DNA of 64,000 bases from Nanosynbacter sp963524495. GTDB taxonomy: Bacteria; Patescibacteriota; Saccharimonadia; Saccharimonadales; Saccharimonadaceae. The notes under the pieces were generated by a model. The model was not told the DNA's origin and did not search any database. It was given only the letters and a program-made list of their open reading frames with translations. Within the stretch, counting starts at the first letter, position 1. Each line of letters opens with the position of its first letter. The DNA lies in the NCBI GenBank assembly GCA_046846435.1, contig CP128407.1:744001-808000 (forward strand). The letters run 5' to 3'. The position numbers and the translations under genes were made by a program. Below, in pieces: positions 42,840 to 51,460 of the stretch.

Positions 42840-45065
42840 CTACTCGGTTTGATTAGCCTCCGCCCGCGTTAACTTGTCAACCATCGGCAGAATTAGATAG
42901 ATACCGATAATCGCTGCCGCCAGGCCAACACCAACTATCGCAAAATAAGTTGGCGTCAATGTCGACTTGAGCGTCGTCGAGAACATACCTGTGAACACCG
43001 CGCCCGTCCAAACACCAATACCGCAAGATAGCACCGAAGTCATTAGCAGCGGCGCCACCGACTCAACCATCACCAAGCGTTTCAGTTGAATTAGACGCAT
43101 ACCGCCCAGCCGCAAAGTGTATAGCGAGCGACGACGCTCCATCAGCCCGCTAATCGTCGAGACGATCAAGCTTGCTACCGCCACGAACAGCGTCACGCCG
43201 ATACCAACATAGGCCAAGTCGGCAAACTCGCGAATTGTCGGATTGATATGCGGCTTTTTAGAGTCAGTGCCGCTCACTGCATATGTTAGGTCGTACTGAT
43301 TGGCTTTCGCCGTCACCAAGGTGCGCAACTTCTCGATATCATTATCTAACTTCAATGTCACCAAATATTCTTTCACGCCTTTCGTATCAACCCGGTCATT
43401 AATCAGCGACACCTTCTTGACTACCGGCTTATCAAAATTCAGCAGCGCAAATTGGTCGGGTCGGGCGTTATTCGGACAAGTATGCTCGGTGTACTTCGCC
43501 AAATCCTGGCAGCGAATTGCATCGCCGTCCTCGCGCGGATAAATCGTCGCCACCGACGTGATGTAAGATTTTTGCTGCAGCTGCTCCGCCATGTCGCCTG
43601 GCAGCGACCGGCCGATGACGATTGCCGTGCCGCGCTTTAGCTGCGAAAAGCCGTTATCCTTGATAGCTTGAGCGTTCAAGCCTTCAATACCACTGGTCGC
43701 CGTCAGATAAAAGCTGCCCGCAAACAGCGCCAATACCACGCCGCTGACACTGCGGAAAATTGTCCGCGAATGCACCGCCGTACGCTTGCCAGCAATCAGC
43801 GCCGAAGCATTATTCGACCAGCGCGTCAACAACAGCGCAATCTTATTAGTCAGCCAGCCGCCAGCCAGAATCAAGCCGAACATCACCAGCAGCAGCGCCG
43901 CCATCAATAGTACCGACGGCAGAGCTGATTCTTTATTAGCCGCCAGCCAATCCCGCCCCGGCTTCGACGACAGCCAAGCAAAGAACGCGATACCAAGTGC
44001 TGGCACCAGCGCCCGCCAAGCACGCAATTTCTTTACCTTTTCAACCGAACGCGACACACCCAGCGGCGAAATTTGCGCCCGGCGCATCCGCCGCCAGTTG
44101 ACAAACATCGTTAGTCCCAGCGTCAGACCGATAATCAATGCGTATTGCATGCCAGTTAGCGCTAAATCGCTAGGATTAAACCGCATACCGTCCATCTTGA
44201 AATCCTGCAGCGGCGCTTGCAGCAACCAAAACGCACCCAGCCCGATGATCACGCCAACCACCGACGCCAGTAGCGACTCCAGCATCAATATCCGTGCCAC
44301 CTGCCGCTTAGTCGCACCGATCAGCCGCAAAGCAGCATAACGTTTCTCGCGTTGCGCCGCGCCCAGCTGTGTTGCTACCGATACGAAAATAACAATCGGG
44401 AACAGTAAGATTGTCCCGCCGACACTAAATACGATGACGGCAACCGGGTCTATTTTAGCATCCGATTTTAATCCGTTAGCATCCGTCCGATAAACATCAG
44501 CAAAGTATGATGGCTGTCCCTGAGATTTGGTAAAAGCATCGCTCTCGGCCACTTCCTCGGCGCTAGCACCGCGCACTATCATCAATGCATCCGGACTGGC
44601 GGTATATTCGCTAGGAATTACGCCGAGGTATTTGGTATTTTTACCAAAACGCGCCAAGATATTATCCTCTGGGTGTTTAGCGACCGCATCAGCCAACGCT
44701 TTTGATAAGTAATATTCGCCAGGACGCGGCGTTTTTAACTTAGCAAACTGCGGTGATTTAGCTGTACCGTACATTGAATAATACTGGATATATTGACCGC
44801 GCCACTTCGACGCATCACCGCGACGGGTACCGCCAACTTTCAGCGGCTCGACACCAGCAATCGGTTTTTGTTCGGCTACACCGCGGGCTGCCTGATACGC
44901 CGCCGTATTAATTGCTAGTCCACTAGCACGCCCCATTAGACCGTTGACACCAGCCGTAAAGTAGCACACCAGTACGATCCCCAGTGCCACCGCCACCGTA
45001 GTCAAGCCCAGACGCGCGAATGACTGGCGACCAGACTTTTTTAATAACATCCAACTGACACTCAT
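42840..45065 (-). CDS. FtsX-like ABC transporter permease
   Basis: 741 residues with the ABC3/FtsX double arrangement: N-terminal helix, an extracytoplasmic domain (about 45-205), helices near 210-330, a middle block (about 350-455), a second extracytoplasmic domain (about 460-615) and three C-terminal helices. Segments such as QLGAAQREKRYAALRLIGATKRQVARI and LMERRRSLYTLRLGGMRLIQLKRLVMVE are the coupling-helix motifs. Two cysteines in the second outer domain (IRCQDL, HTCPNN) could form a disulfide. Partner of the ATPase that overlaps it by 4 nt. Confidence 0.9.
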   Translation of the reverse strand: MSVSWMLLKKSGRQSFARLGLTTVAVALGIVLVCYFTAGVNGLMGRASGLAINTAAYQAARGVAEQKPIAGVEPLKVGGTRRGDASKWRGQYIQYYSMYGTAKSPQFAKLKTPRPGEYYLSKALADAVAKHPEDNILARFGKNTKYLGVIPSEYTASPDALMIVRGASAEEVAESDAFTKSQGQPSYFADVYRTDANGLKSDAKIDPVAVIVFSVGGTILLFPIVIFVSVATQLGAAQREKRYAALRLIGATKRQVARILMLESLLASVVGVIIGLGAFWLLQAPLQDFKMDGMRFNPSDLALTGMQYALIIGLTLGLTMFVNWRRMRRAQISPLGVSRSVEKVKKLRAWRALVPALGIAFFAWLSSKPGRDWLAANKESALPSVLLMAALLLVMFGLILAGGWLTNKIALLLTRWSNNASALIAGKRTAVHSRTIFRSVSGVVLALFAGSFYLTATSGIEGLNAQAIKDNGFSQLKRGTAIVIGRSLPGDMAEQLQQKSYITSVATIYPREDGDAIRCQDLAKYTEHTCPNNARPDQFALLNFDKPVVKKVSLINDRVDTKGVKEYLVTLKLDNDIEKLRTLVTAKANQYDLTYAVSGTDSKKPHINPTIREFADLAYVGIGVTLFVAVASLIVSTISGLMERRRSLYTLRLGGMRLIQLKRLVMVESVAPLLMTSVLSCGIGVWTGAVFTGMFSTTLKSTLTPTYFAIVGVGLAAAIIGIYLILPMVDKLTRAEANQTE

Positions 45066-45787
45066 TTGACAGCCCCCGCATTGGTTTTACCGGACTTGCT
45101 TGATATATTTACCGCTGTATCAACACCGGAAATTTGCCCGTCGCGGACAATAATTTCCCGGTCAGCATAAGCGGCAATCGTCGGCTCGTGCGTCACCATG
45201 ATGACTGTTGTGCCGTGCTCTTTGGCGGTTTTGATGAATAGCTCCATAACTCTCTCTGAATTCAAACTGTCCAGCGAACCAGTCGGCTCGTCAGCAAATA
45301 GTACTTTTGGCTCAATCACCATCGCCCGGGCAATCGCTACCCGCTGCATTTGCCCGCCCGACAACTCGCCAAGCATGCTGTCAGCTTTACCCGCCAGTTC
45401 AACCTTATTCAGCCATGTTTTTGCCCGTTGATAGGCCTCTTTGCGTTTGACACCGTTAAGCAGTAGCGGCAGCGCCACATTATCCAGCGCTGTCAGCTCT
45501 GGCACCAACTGTCCAAACTGAAAGACAAAGCCAAAGCTGGTGCGCCGCAATATACTGCGCTGATCATCGCTCAGTTTGTCAATCCGCCGCCCGTCGAAAT
45601 CAATCTCGCCGCTATCAATCTTGGTAATCGCCGCCAAGCTATGTAGCAGCGTCGACTTACCAGATCCTGACGGACCCATAATCGCCAGCACCTCGCCCGC
45701 CTCAACATTCAGGCTGACGCCGCGCAGCGCGTGTGTTTGCCCGAACGACTTCTTAATATTTTTAGCGCTAATTATTAGTTTGCTCAT
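45062..45787 (-). CDS. LolD/MacB-type ABC ATPase
   Basis: 241 residues: Walker A GPSGSGKST, Q-loop FVFQFGQLVPELTALDNVALPLLL, signature LSGGQMQR, Walker B VLFADEPTGSLD, H-loop VTHEP. The MacB/FtsE subtype pairs with FtsX-like permeases for mechanotransmission rather than classic transport. Overlaps padR (ATGA) and the permease gene, forming a padR-ATPase-permease operon. Confidence 0.93.
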   Translation of the reverse strand: MSKLIISAKNIKKSFGQTHALRGVSLNVEAGEVLAIMGPSGSGKSTLLHSLAAITKIDSGEIDFDGRRIDKLSDDQRSILRRTSFGFVFQFGQLVPELTALDNVALPLLLNGVKRKEAYQRAKTWLNKVELAGKADSMLGELSGGQMQRVAIARAMVIEPKVLFADEPTGSLDSLNSERVMELFIKTAKEHGTTVIMVTHEPTIAAYADREIIVRDGQISGVDTAVNISSKSGKTNAGAVK

Positions 45788-46350
45788 TTTATTTCCTCCT
45801 TGTGGTTGCTATCAGTTTGCTCAGATGACATAATCTCCTCCTTTAATTTAGTTAACCGCGAAATTGTTAATTCAATCCAGCGCAAATCCGCCTCCAAATG
45901 ATACAAAGCGTGATCAATCAGCAGCGTGTCGGACAAACTGCTATCGCGCCGCTGCGCTGTCAGCTCGCGCATTCGTTGGATGTGCGCTCGGCGCTGGTTA
46001 TCCAGGTATGGCGCCGCATCGCCGTCTTTCAAAATCGCCAATACCGCCTTGATATACATCGTCGCTTGCAGCTGCGGTGACGGCGCCTCTGGTGATTCCA
46101 GCCATGCTTGTAAATCCTGCTTGCCCTCATCGGTAATTTCATACCGAACCCGATCCGGCCCGCCCGATTCGCTGGTATCGGCAATTTCTTTGACCTTATT
46201 ATCGCGTTTGAGCCGTGCCAGAGTTGAATATATCTGACCGGTTAAAATTGGCTTATCCTTGCCAAAATAGCCGTCATATTTTTTCTTCAACTCATAGCCG
46301 TAATTTGACTCTTCCGCCAAAAACCCTAACAGTGTATATTGAACGCTCAT
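45784..46350 (-). CDS. PadR-family transcriptional regulator
   Basis: About 188 residues. N-terminal winged helix YTLLGFLAEESNYGYELKKKYDG, TGQIYSTLARLKRDNKVKEI and the wing VRYEITDEGKQDLQAWL, followed by a C-terminal PadR (Vir) dimerisation helix region. Such regulators repress transporter operons and respond to drugs or phenolics. Start at MSVQYTL (46350) from the overlapping -10 box. Two palindromes in its promoter suggest autoregulation and control of the ABC genes it overlaps. Confidence 0.9.
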   Translation of the reverse strand: MSVQYTLLGFLAEESNYGYELKKKYDGYFGKDKPILTGQIYSTLARLKRDNKVKEIADTSESGGPDRVRYEITDEGKQDLQAWLESPEAPSPQLQATMYIKAVLAILKDGDAAPYLDNQRRAHIQRMRELTAQRRDSSLSDTLLIDHALYHLEADLRWIELTISRLTKLKEEIMSSEQTDSNHKEEIK

Positions 46351-46356
46351 ACCCTT

Positions 46357-46362
46357 ACTATA
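46357..46362 (-). promoter_or_regulatory. Leaderless-type -10 box of padR
   Basis: TATAGT, spacer AAGGGT (6 nt), ATG at 46350. It overlaps the first operator palindrome. Confidence 0.6.
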
Positions 46363-46408
46363 CACCCAGTGTTTAGTTATTGCAAGAGTTTTATACACTC
46401 GGTGTATA
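46359..46408. promoter_or_regulatory. Two PadR-type operator palindromes
   Basis: TATACAC-CCA-GTGTTTA (46359-46375, one mismatch) and TATACAC-TCG-GTGTATA (46392-46408, perfect) are 17-bp inverted repeats whose centres are 33 bp apart, about three helical turns on the same face. The first overlaps the -10 box of padR. Confidence 0.7.
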
Positions 46409-46536
46409 GTTGCTATTACAACGTCCATTCACCCTATTGACACAGCATCCGCCCCATCACAGATAGCTCACCCCACCAAACCACCACGACCAGTAGCCCA
46501 CCTCGCCAGAATACAGACTATTATTCAATTTTAGCG

Positions 46537-46542
46537 TATAAT
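46537..46542 (+). promoter_or_regulatory. Leaderless-type -10 box of the thiol-redox operon
   Basis: TATAAT, spacer AGGTTC (6 nt), ATG at 46549. Confidence 0.65.
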
Positions 46543-46548
46543 AGGTTC

Positions 46549-47157
46549 ATGGCACAGTTTTGTCGGGTATACCGTAAACAGCGATCAGTTAAGTTAGCTC
46601 TGTCGGGAATTGGCAAAATTCTCAGCTTACCACGATACTTACTACTAGCAGTTGTTTTATCGTTGCTTTTTGCGCTCATTATTTTCTTTGCCATCAACGC
46701 TAATTTTTACGGCCCCCTGATGATGTCGCGGCTGCCAATACTAGACAAAATCTCCCTTGTCGGAGCTATGTTCGTCGACATATTCAAACAAGGTTTCATC
46801 TCGCCAAACGGTGCACTATTGCTCATGGTGTCAATCCTCCAGGGTCTGTCGATTACTGTCGTCATTTTCACCGCCAAGAAAAATAAGCGTAATGAACAAG
46901 CTGTCACCAAACAGGTCGGACTCAGCGGCCTAGCCTCTGTAGCTGCGGCTATTGGCTTGGGCTGCGTTCCCTGCGGCACATCACTCATCCTGCCGCTCGT
47001 TGCCGTATTCTTCTCAGGCGCCGCCGTAGCCACTGCCGCCACTGTCGCCAGCACTCTCGTTCTGATCTTAGCGCTACTTCTGAGCCTCTTTTCACTCTAC
47101 AAATCTGGACAAGTCGCCTTTATGTATACAGAATTAGCAAAACAGGGGGACGTATGA
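46549..47157 (+). CDS. Membrane protein with intramembrane CVPC motif
   Basis: 202 residues, about four helices. The segment GLGCVPCGTSLILPLVAVFF near 144-163 places a C-x-x-C at the start of a helix, as in CcdA/DsbD-type thiol carriers. The family itself is not recognised. The gene overlaps a DsbA-like gene by ATGA, which supports a redox partnership: re-oxidising or reducing the neighbouring protein across the membrane. VKOR, DsbB and CcdA signatures are not otherwise present. Confidence 0.65.
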   Translation: MAQFCRVYRKQRSVKLALSGIGKILSLPRYLLLAVVLSLLFALIIFFAINANFYGPLMMSRLPILDKISLVGAMFVDIFKQGFISPNGALLLMVSILQGLSITVVIFTAKKNKRNEQAVTKQVGLSGLASVAAAIGLGCVPCGTSLILPLVAVFFSGAAVATAATVASTLVLILALLLSLFSLYKSGQVAFMYTELAKQGDV

Positions 47158-47870
47158 ATCGACAAAAAACAGCCGGCATAGCGCTCATTTGGGTCATTTT
47201 AGGAATTATGATCGCAGGCATTGTAGCGCTATTTATCTATGGCATTATTAATCGCCAACCAAATCAACATATCGGTGACGGCAAGCCGTGGAATGAAAAA
47301 ATGTCGCAAGGCTCCGCGAGCGCCAAGCACGTGTTCGTCGATTACACTGATTATTTTTGTTCGTTTTGTGCCGAAGTCGAAGCAGCCACCAACACCAATT
47401 TTTTCAAGAATGACTACATCAAATCAGGCAAAGTTCGTTATGAACACCGCGTAGTCACGCTGCTCAAGGAGGTCACTAACAACACCGAATCTGGCGCCCA
47501 CGCTGCGTTCTGTGCCGCCGACCAAGACAAATATTGGCAATATACCCACGACATCGTGCCGCGCATCAAACGTGATTATTTTGATAAGGGAATTGGCGTA
47601 AAAAACGTCGCCACACCGCAAAAAATTCCGCCTCTGCCATTGGCATATTTCCTGACTTCTGCCAAGAGTGTCGGTATGGACGAGGCAAAATTTGCTGATT
47701 GTATGACTAAGAAACCGCACCAAAACGAGATTGAGAATAATACCAAGAAAGCCCTCTCGCTTGGTGTGAGCGGCCTGCCATACATGGTAGTCAATGACTA
47801 TGTCGCCAGTGGATTTATGGGTGGCGAAAATGGGCTGAAGGCAATTTTGAAAGCCGGCGGAGCGGACTGA
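47154..47870 (+). CDS. Membrane-anchored DsbA-family protein
   Basis: 238 residues: signal-anchor helix (about 8-30), then a thioredoxin fold with CSFC in TDYFCSFCAEVE near 62-65, an inserted helical domain holding two further cysteines (AAFCAADQ, FADCMTKK) and the cis-Pro loop SGLPYMVVNDYV. Overlaps both neighbours (ATGA with the CVPC membrane protein, 1 nt with the deacetylase), so all three are co-expressed. Likely a thiol:disulfide oxidoreductase acting outside the membrane. Confidence 0.85.
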   Translation: MNRQKTAGIALIWVILGIMIAGIVALFIYGIINRQPNQHIGDGKPWNEKMSQGSASAKHVFVDYTDYFCSFCAEVEAATNTNFFKNDYIKSGKVRYEHRVVTLLKEVTNNTESGAHAAFCAADQDKYWQYTHDIVPRIKRDYFDKGIGVKNVATPQKIPPLPLAYFLTSAKSVGMDEAKFADCMTKKPHQNEIENNTKKALSLGVSGLPYMVVNDYVASGFMGGENGLKAILKAGGAD

Positions 47871-49393
47871 TGCCCACCAAAAAAATACAAAGTAAGCCTC
47901 AAAAATCATCGGCAAAACGACAATCAGCTCGGCCCAGTCGCGGGTCAAAAACTAATACAGCTCCTGCGAATCGACCCGGGCTGATCAGTATTTTATTCAC
48001 TACGCTGCTTTTACTGGTGGTAACCGCGATAGGTGTATTATTTTACTTCCACTCCACACAACCACCAGCGCAGCGCCCGACAATCTCGGAAGATGAAAAA
48101 TATTACTTCACCGACTCACGCTATGCTGGCATCCGCTCCAAGTTCGTAACGCGCGACACCAGACACGAAAAAGTCTCGATCGAATACCCAATCACCAGCA
48201 ATTCCAAAATCAACAAACTCATCGCCCGAGCAATCGACCGTGCTGACGGTGATTTCCGCCACACCGCCACTAACGCCCCGACATTCGACCGGCCAATGAC
48301 AGAAACGATTAGTTATCAAGTTACGCATAATAATTCGACCGCCCTGTCGATGATTGTCAATATTAAACAAGATATGCACGGCGCGCATCCGGTGTCACTA
48401 ACGCATTTTTGGACGTTTGACAAGAAGTCTGGTGAGGTGATCAGCTTGGATAATTTGACCGAGAAATCGGAGGAAGCCATCAAGGCAATCGTGACAGCTG
48501 CCCGGCACGACGTCGCGCAAACCATCAGGCAGCGCCAGCAACCAGAAGCGAATCTTGATGAGATGATCACCAAGGAGGCGTTATCGAACTTCACCATCAC
48601 CGATGATGGTAACACCTTAGCTTGGCCAATTGGACAGGCGTCGCTCTTGCCGTCAGCCTACGGTGAATTGACCATCAAAGTGCCGACTACCGCCGTTGCC
48701 AAATACCTACAAAATCCGACGGCCCAAAAGCTAGCTAACTTTCCCAAGCCGCCCGAACCAAAACCAGAGCCAAAGCCAGCGCCTACGGCGCCGACACCCG
48801 CAAACCCAGGTAAAGTGATCGCCTTGACGTTTGACGACGGGCCAGGACCGTACACTGCGCAGCTACTGGATATTTTGGATCAACATGGCGCTAAGGCCAC
48901 ATTTTTCCTGATTGGCAGCAAAGTATCCGCGCAAGCCGACGTATTGCGACGCATGCACGCGCGCGGCCATCAACTAGGCAATCATTCGTGGTCGCACCCA
49001 GAACTGCCTAAATTGCCGGTTGGCCAAATTGCTGGCGAAATTGACCGTACTAACGATGCTATCAAACAAGCCACCGGCGTCACACCAACTGTTATGCGCC
49101 CGCCTTATGGCGCGGTCAACAGCGCTGTCTTGGAGCAGCTTCGCCTGCGCGGCATGTCGTCAATATTATGGTCGGTCGACACCCGCGACTGGGCTGACCG
49201 TAATAGCGAAATCGTCTGCTCGCGCGCCGTCGCTGGCGCCCATCCTGGAGCCATCATCCTGATGCACGACATTCACCAAACCTCCGTCGAAGCCGTACCT
49301 TGCATATTATCGGCGCTCAAGCAGCAAGGGTATTCGTTCGTGACGGTACAGACGATACTAGGAACAATGACGCCAGGGGTTGGCTATCCGTAG
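47870..49393 (+). CDS. Membrane-anchored polysaccharide deacetylase with PdaC-like domain
   Basis: 507 residues: Ser/Lys-rich cytoplasmic tail, one membrane helix (about 37-62), a DUF4163/DUF3298-like domain (about 95-285, with SMIVNIKQDMHGAHPVS), a Pro-rich hinge, and a C-terminal NodB domain. Catalytic and metal motifs: TFDDGP, HSWSHPEL, RPPYG, WSVDTRDW and LMHDIHQ. This is the architecture of Bacillus PdaC, which removes acetyl groups from peptidoglycan MurNAc. Deacetylation should protect against lysozyme in the host environment. Co-transcribed with the thiol-redox pair. Confidence 0.9.
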   Translation: MPTKKIQSKPQKSSAKRQSARPSRGSKTNTAPANRPGLISILFTTLLLLVVTAIGVLFYFHSTQPPAQRPTISEDEKYYFTDSRYAGIRSKFVTRDTRHEKVSIEYPITSNSKINKLIARAIDRADGDFRHTATNAPTFDRPMTETISYQVTHNNSTALSMIVNIKQDMHGAHPVSLTHFWTFDKKSGEVISLDNLTEKSEEAIKAIVTAARHDVAQTIRQRQQPEANLDEMITKEALSNFTITDDGNTLAWPIGQASLLPSAYGELTIKVPTTAVAKYLQNPTAQKLANFPKPPEPKPEPKPAPTAPTPANPGKVIALTFDDGPGPYTAQLLDILDQHGAKATFFLIGSKVSAQADVLRRMHARGHQLGNHSWSHPELPKLPVGQIAGEIDRTNDAIKQATGVTPTVMRPPYGAVNSAVLEQLRLRGMSSILWSVDTRDWADRNSEIVCSRAVAGAHPGAIILMHDIHQTSVEAVPCILSALKQQGYSFVTVQTILGTMTPGVGYP

Positions 49394-49442
49394 AATCATA
49401 GCAGGAATATTTGCCGACTTGCAGTGATATTAGTCTAGACAG

Positions 49443-49673
49443 CTACTCTGCTTTATTCACCTCAAAAACCTTGTGCTTTGAAGCCGCGCCGCGCACCAGC
49501 TTCACCGTTGACGGTGCCACGCCAAAATGTTTCGCCAATAGCTTCACCGCCGCCACATTCGCCCGCCCCTCAATGGCTGGCGCCTTGGTATAAATCATCA
49601 GCGAGCCGTCATCGTTCATTACGACTTCTTCGCGATGGCGGGAATTGGGTTTGAGGTGGACGGAGATTTTCAT
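49443..49673 (-). CDS. DUF167/YggU-family protein
   Basis: 76 residues: VHLKPNSRHREEV start, YTKAPAIEGRANVAAVKLLAKHFGV centre and VKLVRGAASKHKVFEV end match the YggU family of small alpha/beta proteins. Function unknown. Single gene, converging on the deacetylase. Confidence 0.92.
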   Translation of the reverse strand: MKISVHLKPNSRHREEVVMNDDGSLMIYTKAPAIEGRANVAAVKLLAKHFGVAPSTVKLVRGAASKHKVFEVNKAE

Positions 49674-49723
49674 GATTCAATAAACCCTGCTTAAGGTTAG
49701 TACTATTGATTAATTTTCACCAT

Positions 49724-50740
49724 TTATTGATATAGCTTATTAACGTCTTCTATCCTAGAATCTTGACGAATAATATTCATAATTTCAACTATAGTCTGAG
49801 CATATACTTTTCCTGAATTATAAACCCCAACAACCCTTTTTATTTCCGCAGCATCATACATATCATAACTATTGGTATTTCTTAATATTCTAGCAGCAAT
49901 CTTAATACTCTCAACATCAGTGAGTGGTTTTTTTGATTTAACTTGTGCAATACCAACCGTGAGTTCACACTTGAGAAATGTAACTATAGCGTTCTCTATT
50001 TTCCGAATTACTAGCGGCCTATTCATGTCCTCGTATACTAATATAGAATACAAAAGAAGCTTATTACATGACTCATCTCTGCAAAATAAATCTATAGATT
50101 CATGGTAATTATCATAGATGTCGCCAAGTGCTCTGACAACATAGTTAGTAAAGGCTGTATTATTTTCATCTTCTGCAACATTATGACTACTGCCCATATT
50201 GGTTACACGAAAATAAAAAAGAACCAGCATAGCTACAATCATACTTGACCATAAATTATCTAACAAATTAGCAATGCTACTTGGTGCAATAATTGACAAA
50301 TTGAACCAATTGCCCATAAGTCCTATAAAAGTCCCAGTGCATATTACCAATAAAACGTTGGTAATATGGATTAGTCTCTCGCTAATAAACTTTCTCTTTT
50401 TAAATATCCCCCAAATGTCCCTAAATAATAATGAGACTATTGCTGCCCAAAATGCATAAGACCAAGGTTGATTAACCTTAAAATAACGCTGTTCTATAGA
50501 TACTACCAAAAGAACTATAACAGCCACCGGAAGCGTTCGAAATAGAAAATAATTGACCCATTTCCTGCGCCCGTAGCTAACAAATTGCCGAACCGATAGA
50601 TAGTTAGATACGAAAGATACATACGATATTGGGTTATTGCTATTAAGAGAGTCTTTATATTTCACCAACTGAAAAAATGCCTCAATAAGAAGTCCTCCTG
50701 CTATAGCTATGAATATTGGTGCAATATTTTCCGCAGTCAT
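49724..50740 (-). CDS. AT-rich hypothetical membrane protein
   Basis: 338 residues, family not recognised. Four to six helices in the first 190 residues (near 8-25, 67-85, 92-108, 125-145, 160-185), then a helical cytoplasmic half with DIYDNYHESIDLFCRDESCNKLLLYSI. It is much richer in AT than neighbours and lies at the end of the restriction island on the same strand, so it may be acquired with it. Confidence 0.6.
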   Translation of the reverse strand: MTAENIAPIFIAIAGGLLIEAFFQLVKYKDSLNSNNPISYVSFVSNYLSVRQFVSYGRRKWVNYFLFRTLPVAVIVLLVVSIEQRYFKVNQPWSYAFWAAIVSLLFRDIWGIFKKRKFISERLIHITNVLLVICTGTFIGLMGNWFNLSIIAPSSIANLLDNLWSSMIVAMLVLFYFRVTNMGSSHNVAEDENNTAFTNYVVRALGDIYDNYHESIDLFCRDESCNKLLLYSILVYEDMNRPLVIRKIENAIVTFLKCELTVGIAQVKSKKPLTDVESIKIAARILRNTNSYDMYDAAEIKRVVGVYNSGKVYAQTIVEIMNIIRQDSRIEDVNKLYQ

Positions 50741-50767
50741 TTCTCTACTTAATTTATCATAATAATC

Positions 50768-51370
50768 CTAGAACGACATCGCCTCCAACTCGCGCGGCAA
50801 AATCTCCTGCACCTCGACCGAGCCCGCCACCAAGTGGTAACCCTGCAACTGTCGCGGCAAGTCACTCTCGGCACGGCGCCAGTTGATCGGGTGGTTCTCG
50901 TCAAAATAATCAAGCAATTCGGCATTCAAAAAATGGTCGCGCGGCAAATCTACCGAACCGTCCTGATTGACAACCAGTGCTATCGACAAGCCCGACGTCG
51001 TGCCATTATCGTTTTTGGCATACGCCGCCGTCACCAAATGAACCAGCGGCTCAAACTTCAATACTGACTGGTCGCTCGCTTCCACCTGTGCCTGACCGCG
51101 ACGCGCCAGCTGCTGATTGATTTTCGTTGTCAATTCTTCAACACTTGGCTTACCGTCGCCCGCTCGGCAATAGTCACAACCATCTGCCGCCTCGACATAT
51201 TCCAGCAGCAAATCCATATCGACGTCAGCGTCTTTAACGCCATGCTGCGACAATTGCTCCACCATTTCATGCAGCGCGCCCAGCAAACTATAATCATTCA
51301 CATTTCTGGCAGCATCACCGATACGGATGATGGCGCGAGCAATAGTAACGGTCTTGTTTGGCTTGTTCAT
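50768..51370 (-). CDS. Hypothetical protein next to res
   Basis: 200 residues, not recognised. Helical N-terminus (VTIARAIIRIGDAARNVNDYSL), a YVEAADGCDYCRAGDG segment with a C-x-x-C, and an alpha/beta C-terminal half. AGGAGAATGC lies before the ATG. It follows res after 90 nt on the same strand; relation to restriction is unproven. Confidence 0.6.
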   Translation of the reverse strand: MNKPNKTVTIARAIIRIGDAARNVNDYSLLGALHEMVEQLSQHGVKDADVDMDLLLEYVEAADGCDYCRAGDGKPSVEELTTKINQQLARRGQAQVEASDQSVLKFEPLVHLVTAAYAKNDNGTTSGLSIALVVNQDGSVDLPRDHFLNAELLDYFDENHPINWRRAESDLPRQLQGYHLVAGSVEVQEILPRELEAMSF

Positions 51371-51460
51371 GCATTCTCCTGGATATTTTTACACCACTCG
51401 GAAAAAACTTGTGAGCACCCAGTAACCAATAACGGGCGAACAAAATAATGTGCGTGTGTA

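Noticed and set aside
50768..51370. Phage-type anti-restriction or Vsr-like function for the gene after res
   Set aside because: No motif supports it; left as hypothetical.
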